From NCBI GenBank assembly GCA_045538635.1, contig JAZSRU010000014.1:1-20181 (forward strand): 20,181 nt of DNA, given 5' to 3'. A program made the position numbers and the translations under genes. Within the stretch, counting starts at the first letter, position 1. Every line of letters starts with the position of its first letter. Below, piece after piece: positions 15,814 to 20,181 of the stretch. Below the pieces are notes generated by a model. It saw nothing but the letters and a program-made list of their open reading frames with translations, searched no databases and was not told the origin of the DNA. This DNA is from RGIG5270 sp045538635 (lineage in GTDB: Bacteria > Verrucomicrobiota > Lentisphaeria > Victivallales > Victivallaceae).

Positions 15814-16649
15814 ATTGGCAATTCCTCTCTCATTTCCTCTCTGATATTCAGAAATCCGACAGTTCTGCGGACATCATGCACCCGGAGGACAGATGCGCCG
15901 TTGTCCGCGCTCAAAACCGATATCAATGCAGATATTTCATCTGCGTCATGTGCCTGAATAATATTCATCTTTTCCCGGATAAATCTTTTTCTGGAATGTC
16001 CGATAAGTACCGGCGCAATAGCAGTAAGTTTGCGGATATTCCGCAAAAGTTCAAAATTTTCAGCCGCAGTTTTGGAAAAACCAAGTCCCGGATCAATGAT
16101 GATTTTTTCTCTCTCAACACCGCGCTGAACTGCAAATTCAATCTGCTTTTTAAGAAAATCTCCGACTTCCTGTAAAATATTTGAATACTTATGCTCCAAG
16201 CCGGAAATTCCACCGCCGATCGAATGCATTATAATCAAGTATGCTCCGTATTCAGCTGCAATATCTGCCATATCAGGCGAATACTGCAATCCGCTGACAT
16301 CATTGATAATATCAGCTCCGTTATCCAGAAAAACTTTGGCACAGAGAGATTTTCTGGTATCCACGCTGACTTGAGCATCTGGGCGCAGTTTTTTCAAGTT
16401 TGTCAGCACTCCGAGGACGCGGCTTATTTCGACATCTGCGGATATTTCTGCCGCTCCCGGGCGTGTCGATTCTCCGCCGATATCAATAATATCAGCTCCG
16501 TCATCCAACATTTGCAATGCTTTGTCCAACGCATTTGAACTCTCATTGCCGTCGCTGAATGAATCCGGAGCTGTATTGACAATACCCATTACCAGGGGGC
16601 GTTTTATCATCTCCCCCGGGGCAATGAATATGTCATGCATTTTCTGCAT
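15810..16649 (-). CDS. folP: Dihydropteroate synthase
   Basis: This 279-aa TIM-barrel enzyme joins p-aminobenzoate to dihydropterin pyrophosphate in folate synthesis. Visible motifs are MGIVNTAPDSFSDG at 21-34, DIGGESTRPGA at 56-66, VDTRK at 96-100, IIND at 114-117, IDPGLGFSK at 185-193, GHSRKRF at 217-223 and LRVHDV at 255-260. Two departures from the common form are Ala27 in the first motif (often Thr) and MHSIGG at 141-146, where MH-x-x-GTPxTMQ is usual; the barrel remains intact. The ATG at 16649 has AGGA 5 bases before it and lies 1 base after the gyrA stop, pointing to coupled translation. The adjacent folP-cdaA order is seen in several phyla. Confidence 0.95.
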   Translation of the reverse strand: MQKMHDIFIAPGEMIKRPLVMGIVNTAPDSFSDGNESSNALDKALQMLDDGADIIDIGGESTRPGAAEISADVEISRVLGVLTNLKKLRPDAQVSVDTRKSLCAKVFLDNGADIINDVSGLQYSPDMADIAAEYGAYLIIMHSIGGGISGLEHKYSNILQEVGDFLKKQIEFAVQRGVEREKIIIDPGLGFSKTAAENFELLRNIRKLTAIAPVLIGHSRKRFIREKMNIIQAHDADEISALISVLSADNGASVLRVHDVRRTVGFLNIREEMREELPI

Positions 16650-16650
16650 A

Positions 16651-19266
16651 TTATTCCTGATTTTCGGCAGTTTCAGCTGGAGTTACTGCATCGTGAACAA
16701 TCTCTGCATCACCGGCAGATTCTTCTGCTGATTCAGTTGCGGTGTTTTTTGCACCTTCGACCTCCTTGAATTTGGCAACGCCGGTGATACGGTCATTGGC
16801 ATTGAGGTTCATGATGCGGACACCTTTGGAAGCGCGGCCGACGGCGCGTATCTCATTGGCGGGAATACGGACGAGCTGACCGCATTCAGTAGTCATGAGC
16901 AATTCATCATCATCGGCGATCTGAAGTGCAGTTACAACAGATTCATTTTCTTTAAGACGGATGCTTACGACGCCTTTTGCACCGCGGTTTGTTTTGCGGT
17001 AAGTTGAAACGAATGAGCGTTTGCCCATACCGCCGTCGGTAATAACGAGAACCTGCGGACCGCTGCCGGTAACGGGAGTTTCATCATTTTCTGCAACTTC
17101 ATCATTTTCATCGATTTCAGCATCTTCGACATGTTCATGGATGATTTCCATACTGACGATATCATCATCGTCCAGTTTGAAACGCATACCGGTTACGCCG
17201 CGTGCAGTTCTGCCCATGGGACGGATCTGATCATCGGTCTGATCGAAGCGGCAAGCCATACCTTTGCGGGTTGAGAGGATGACTTCATCGCCGTTTGAAG
17301 AAATCGCGGCACCGATAAGGTCATCGTTTTCTTCAATAACGAGGGCGCGGAGTCCGGTGCGGCGGAGATTTTTGAAGAGTGAAAGTGAGGTCTTTTTGAT
17401 ATATCCGAGGCGTGAAGCCATGACGATAAATTTGTCGGGATCTTCAAATTCCTCTTTTTTGACGGTGAGCATGGCACAAATCTTTTCACCCGGCATGACT
17501 TTGATCATATTGACAATAGCCTTGCCATTGCCGGTGCGGCTGCCTTCGGGAATTTCATAGACATTGAGCCAGTACATGAAGCCGCGGTCGGTGAAGAAGA
17601 ATATCAAATCGTGGCTGTCTGCATTGAACAGATGTTCAACATAATCTTCATCCTTGGTCTTCATGCCGATAATGCCTTTGCCGCCGCGATGCTGTGTTTT
17701 GTAAGTATCAGCGGGAACGCGTTTGATATAACCGGTATTTGAAACCGTGATAACACAGCTGTGGCGCGGAATGAGATCGGCAATATTGAGATCAGCATCA
17801 TCAAGAGTGATTTCCGAACGGCGGGGATCAGCATATTTTGCTTTGACATCGAGCAGGTCCTCACGAATGACAGCGAGGCGCATTTCGCGGGAAGCAAGCA
17901 AATCTTTGAGATATTTGATAGTGGCAAGTTTTTCCTGATACTCAGCATTCAGCTCATCTGCGGAAAGTCCGGTCAGCTGGTGCAGACGCATTTCAAGGAT
18001 CGCTGCGACCTGAAGTCTGGAAAATTCAAATCTTGCAACAAGAGCATCGGCGGCATCCTGTTTGGTACGGGATTCGCGGATGATTCTGACGACTTCATCA
18101 ATATTGTCGAGAGCTTTGAGGAAGCCTTCGAGGATGTGGGCTCGTGCTTCGGCCTTCTGCAAATCAAACTGTGAACGGCGGATGACGACTTCCATTCTGT
18201 GATCGAGGTAAGCTTCGAGCACCTGAACCAGATTCATGATGCGGGGACGGTTGTGGTCAACGACCAGCATGATCGCGCCGTAACCGGTTTCCAAAGAGGT
18301 GTGAGTGTAAAGCTGATTCAGAATGACATTTGCCATGGCATTCTGTTTGATATCAATTACAATACGGATACCGGTGCGTTTACTGGATTCATCGCGCAAA
18401 CCGGAGATGCCGACAATTTTCTTTTCATTGACGAGATCGGCAATCTTTTTGACCATATCCTCTTTGTTGATCATGTAAGGAATTTCGGTAATGATGATGC
18501 GTTCTCTGCCGTTATGTTCAACGATGTCGGCTTTGGCGCGGACTTTGATACTGCCGCGGCCGGTAGCATAAAAGCGGCGGAGAGATGCTTTGCCGCGGAT
18601 GATGGCTCCGGTCGGGAAGTCGGGACCGGGGAGGTACTGCATAAGTTCATCAACTGTTGCCTGCGGATTGTCCAGCAGAGCGACGGTGGCATCAATTACT
18701 TCGCCGAGGTTGTGCGGCGGGATCGTAGTTGCCATACCGACACCGATACCGGTGGTTCCGTTTACCAGCAGCTGGGGGAAGCGGGCAGGGAGAACAGCGG
18801 GTTCGAGGTTGGATTCATCAAATGTCGGGAGCATATCAACTGTATCTTTGTCGATATCGGCAAGCATTTCCTCTGCGAGGCGTTCCATACGGCATTCGGT
18901 ATAACGGTAGGCAGCAGCTTTGTCGCCGTCGATTGAACCGAAGTTACCCTGACCGTCGATAAGAATGGCACGCATTGAAAAGTCCTGTGCCAGACGCACC
19001 ATGGCATCATAAACGCTGGAGTCGCCGTGGGGGTGATACTTACCGATTACTTCACCGACTACGCGTGCGCTTTTGGCGTAAGAGTGGCTTTTTGTCAGAC
19101 CGAGCTGGCGCATGGCGTAAAGGATTCGGCGGTTGACGGGTTTCAAACCGTCACGGACATCGGGGATTGCGCGTCCGACATTAACGCTGAGGGAGTACTG
19201 GAGATAAGCGGTATGCATGATATCATCAATACTGACCGGAATATCCCGCATTTGAAATTCACTCAT
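16651..19266 (-). CDS. gyrA: DNA gyrase subunit A
   Basis: This 871-aa catalytic subunit of gyrase, which cuts and rejoins DNA to add negative supercoils, has the winged-helix/tower domain with active-site Tyr122 (AAAYRYTECR) at the same number as in E. coli. The quinolone-contact residues Ser83 and Asp87 are of the sensitive type (HPHGDSSVYD). The C-terminal beta-pinwheel begins after about 500 and has the GyrA box as QHRGGKG at 525-531, with His in place of the usual Arg at position two. An acidic insert lies at about 712-734, and an acidic tail fills 840-871. AAGGAA precedes the ATG. It heads the gyrA-folP-cdaA-cdaR unit and diverges from tyrS. Confidence 0.98.
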   Translation of the reverse strand: MSEFQMRDIPVSIDDIMHTAYLQYSLSVNVGRAIPDVRDGLKPVNRRILYAMRQLGLTKSHSYAKSARVVGEVIGKYHPHGDSSVYDAMVRLAQDFSMRAILIDGQGNFGSIDGDKAAAYRYTECRMERLAEEMLADIDKDTVDMLPTFDESNLEPAVLPARFPQLLVNGTTGIGVGMATTIPPHNLGEVIDATVALLDNPQATVDELMQYLPGPDFPTGAIIRGKASLRRFYATGRGSIKVRAKADIVEHNGRERIIITEIPYMINKEDMVKKIADLVNEKKIVGISGLRDESSKRTGIRIVIDIKQNAMANVILNQLYTHTSLETGYGAIMLVVDHNRPRIMNLVQVLEAYLDHRMEVVIRRSQFDLQKAEARAHILEGFLKALDNIDEVVRIIRESRTKQDAADALVARFEFSRLQVAAILEMRLHQLTGLSADELNAEYQEKLATIKYLKDLLASREMRLAVIREDLLDVKAKYADPRRSEITLDDADLNIADLIPRHSCVITVSNTGYIKRVPADTYKTQHRGGKGIIGMKTKDEDYVEHLFNADSHDLIFFFTDRGFMYWLNVYEIPEGSRTGNGKAIVNMIKVMPGEKICAMLTVKKEEFEDPDKFIVMASRLGYIKKTSLSLFKNLRRTGLRALVIEENDDLIGAAISSNGDEVILSTRKGMACRFDQTDDQIRPMGRTARGVTGMRFKLDDDDIVSMEIIHEHVEDAEIDENDEVAENDETPVTGSGPQVLVITDGGMGKRSFVSTYRKTNRGAKGVVSIRLKENESVVTALQIADDDELLMTTECGQLVRIPANEIRAVGRASKGVRIMNLNANDRITGVAKFKEVEGAKNTATESAEESAGDAEIVHDAVTPAETAENQE

Positions 19267-19557
19267 GATTTTTTCCTTCTTTGAAAGTGACTTTTTGCAA
19301 TATTGTTGTTATTTGATGTAAAATAACACAAAATCGCAAATAAACAAGTGGAAAAATGAAATATTTGCAAAAAAGATAACGAAAAAATGCAAAAATGCCG
19401 TTTTTTTGCGTTTTAAAGGCATTTTGGCGCGACTTTTGCATTTTAGTACCGGCTAATTTGATAGAAAAAAATTGTATCGGTTCGGCAAATAATACAGGTA
19501 TTTGTGCTTATTGATATTTTATTATGGTAAATTATGCAAAGAAAAAAATTTTTGCAC
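19267..19557. other. AT-rich intergenic region upstream of gyrA
   Basis: This noncoding, strongly AT-rich stretch must contain the gyrA promoter. A weak candidate on the minus strand is TTGTTT (19347-19342), then 16 bases, then TATTTT (19325-19320). An 8-bp inverted repeat, AAAATGCC (19392-19399) with GGCATTTT (19418-19425), has an 18-base loop. TTTTGCA or its complement occurs several times (near 19288, 19360, 19388, 19434, 19535 and 19552). No gene is seen. Confidence 0.5.
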
Positions 19558-19586
19558 TTGACAAATCCGCTGTTTTGTGCTAAATT
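19558..19586 (+). promoter_or_regulatory. Promoter of the tyrS leader transcript
   Basis: A perfect TTGACA (19558-19563) is followed after exactly 17 bases by TAAATT (19581-19586, 4 of 6). Transcription from about 19593 would include the whole leader ORF and terminator upstream of tyrS. Confidence 0.7.
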
Positions 19587-19615
19587 GTATTTATACAATA
19601 ACTTTGGATCGATTT

Positions 19616-19684
19616 ATGAAAAAAATGAACGCGCAAAACTATTACCGATATTATCTTTACGCTGACTTAACGGTGCAGAGATGA
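19616..19684 (+). CDS. Tyrosine-rich leader peptide of the tyrS attenuator
   Basis: This 22-codon ORF runs from ATG at 19616 to TGA at 19682-19684. Residues 8-15 read NYYRYYLY, so five of seven consecutive codons (9-15) are Tyr, using both TAT and TAC. GGA at 19606-19608 lies 7 bases before the ATG and serves as a plausible ribosome-binding site. It sits about 25 bases after the predicted start of transcription and 27 bases before an intrinsic terminator, directly upstream of tyrosyl-tRNA synthetase. Known leader peptides such as those of trp, his, phe and pheST work in this way: ribosomes stall at the cognate codons when charged tRNA is scarce. A start at the in-frame ATG 19625 is possible but lacks suitable ribosome-binding spacing. 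The peptide itself probably has no other function. Confidence 0.85.
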   Translation: MKKMNAQNYYRYYLYADLTVQR

Positions 19685-19723
19685 TCGCGTTTTGCTGTAT
19701 TTGATAAAATGGATGTCCTGCAC
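19673..19723 (+). promoter_or_regulatory. Antiterminator pairing of the tyrS attenuator
   Basis: GTGCAG (19673-19678) pairs with CTGCAC (19718-19723). After one bulged A, GATG (19680-19683) continues with TGTC (19714-19717), using two G-U pairs. The helix uses 5 of the 7 bases of the terminator's left arm, so the two are mutually exclusive. A ribosome stalled at the Tyr codons leaves the left strand free, whereas one at the stop codon covers it. Confidence 0.65.
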
Positions 19724-19739
19724 GGACATCTTTTTTTTT
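19712..19739 (+). terminator. Intrinsic terminator (attenuator) before tyrS
   Basis: GATGTCC (19712-19718) pairs perfectly with GGACATC (19724-19730) around the loop TGCAC and is followed by nine T residues. It lies 37 bases before the tyrS ATG and after the leader ORF, where it would stop transcription when tyrosyl-tRNA is plentiful. Confidence 0.9.
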
Positions 19740-19776
19740 GAAATTTCAACATTATAATATATAAGGAAAACAGAAA

Positions 19777-20181
19777 ATGAGCAACATTTTTCAGGAACTC
19801 CGTGATCGCGGTTTTCTCTATCAGATGACCGATGAAAACGCAATCGAAAAAAAACTTAATAACGAAAAAGTCGTTTTTTACTGCGGATTCGATCCCACCG
19901 GTTCAAGTCTGCATGTCGGACATCTGCTGCCGGTCATGGCTATGCGCATGCTTCAAAAAGCGGGTCATGTCCCGACTGTTCTCGTCGGCGGTGCAACCGG
20001 TGCCATCGGTGATCCGTCCGGACGCTCAAGCGCGCGTAATATGATTTCAATGGATGAAGTCGCTTTTAATGTCGAATGTTTGAAAAAACAGCTTGCCCGT
20101 TTTATCACACTTGAAAATGGCGAGGCTAATTTCGTCAATAATTTTGATTGGCTCGGCAATATCAAGCTGAAGTCGGAGGCC
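19777..20181 (+). CDS. tyrS: Tyrosyl-tRNA synthetase, N-terminal part (cut by window end)
   Basis: The first 135 codons are present and open to the last base. The class I Rossmann domain shows FYCGFDPTGSSLHVGHL at 34-50, with the HIGH-type motif as HVGH at 46-49. GGATGAIGDPSGR at 71-83 and NNFDWL further on are typical of bacterial TyrRS. The enzyme charges tRNA-Tyr. AAGGA at 19763-19767 lies 9 bases before the ATG. The gene is divergent from gyrA and is preceded by a complete attenuator with a tyrosine-rich leader peptide. The KMSKS loop and C-terminal S4-like domain would lie beyond the window. Confidence 0.95.
   Translation, partial: MSNIFQELRDRGFLYQMTDENAIEKKLNNEKVVFYCGFDPTGSSLHVGHLLPVMAMRMLQKAGHVPTVLVGGATGAIGDPSGRSSARNMISMDEVAFNVECLKKQLARFITLENGEANFVNNFDWLGNIKLKSEA

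Noticed and set aside
18199..18936. 245-codon open frame on the plus strand
   Set aside because: It lies antisense inside gyrA, has no ribosome-binding site or recognisable domain, and mirrors the gyrA codons.
19616..19740. tRNA or other structured RNA gene in the tyrS leader
   Set aside because: No cloverleaf, no TTCGA arm and no CCA end; the structure is a simple terminator preceded by a short ORF.
19593..19776. T-box riboswitch upstream of tyrS
   Set aside because: No T-box consensus (GGTGGNACCGCG type) or specifier-loop architecture is seen; the leader ORF with Tyr codons explains the terminator better.
1..20181. CRISPR arrays, insertion sequences, prophage or toxin-antitoxin genes
   Set aside because: No spaced direct repeats, transposase motifs, phage structural genes or small paired toxin/antitoxin ORFs could be supported.

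Overview
The window most resembles a chromosome segment of a Lentisphaerota (Victivallales-like) bacterium or a close relative in the PVC group. The inference rests on three things: a type II pseudopilin-like protein with an FTLIELLVVIAIIAIL helix and an H-x9-DG tail motif, a DUF4838-type exported glycosidase-like protein, and core genes of ordinary Gram-negative type. No rRNA or tRNA is present, so this assignment is by gene content only. There is no insertion sequence, prophage gene or CRISPR array.

Region 1 (about 1-13,873) is a carbohydrate/accessory region. It starts with a large intergenic palindrome, followed by a minus-strand pair (Gfo/Idh/MocA oxidoreductase and sugar-phosphate isomerase/epimerase-like TIM barrel) divergent from an AraC regulator. 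A minus-strand three-gene operon comes next (AbgB-like M20 amidohydrolase, COG1237-type metallo-beta-lactamase-fold hydrolase, HAD phosphatase), divergent from a LacI regulator. The LacI gene is followed on the plus strand by an exported TPR protein, a large exported DUF4838/CBM9-like protein and a pseudopilin-like protein, packed like one operon. A cytoplasmic GHL6-like glycoside hydrolase with its own strong promoter and a convergent SDR dehydrogenase close the region. Together these genes suggest sensing, binding, cleavage and oxidation of a glycan or glycoside; the substrate cannot be read from sequence.

Region 2 (about 14,057-19,266) is a housekeeping minus-strand operon, gyrA-folP-cdaA-cdaR, with 1-nt and 4-nt junctions. 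It links DNA gyrase, folate synthesis and c-di-AMP synthesis with its regulator.

Region 3 (19,267-20,181) is the divergent tyrS gene, cut by the window end. Its roughly 180-nt leader carries a short ORF whose peptide contains YYRYYLY (five Tyr codons in seven), then a perfect intrinsic terminator and a competing antiterminator. This has the full anatomy of a ribosome-mediated tyrosine attenuator for tyrosyl-tRNA synthetase and is the most striking item in the window.
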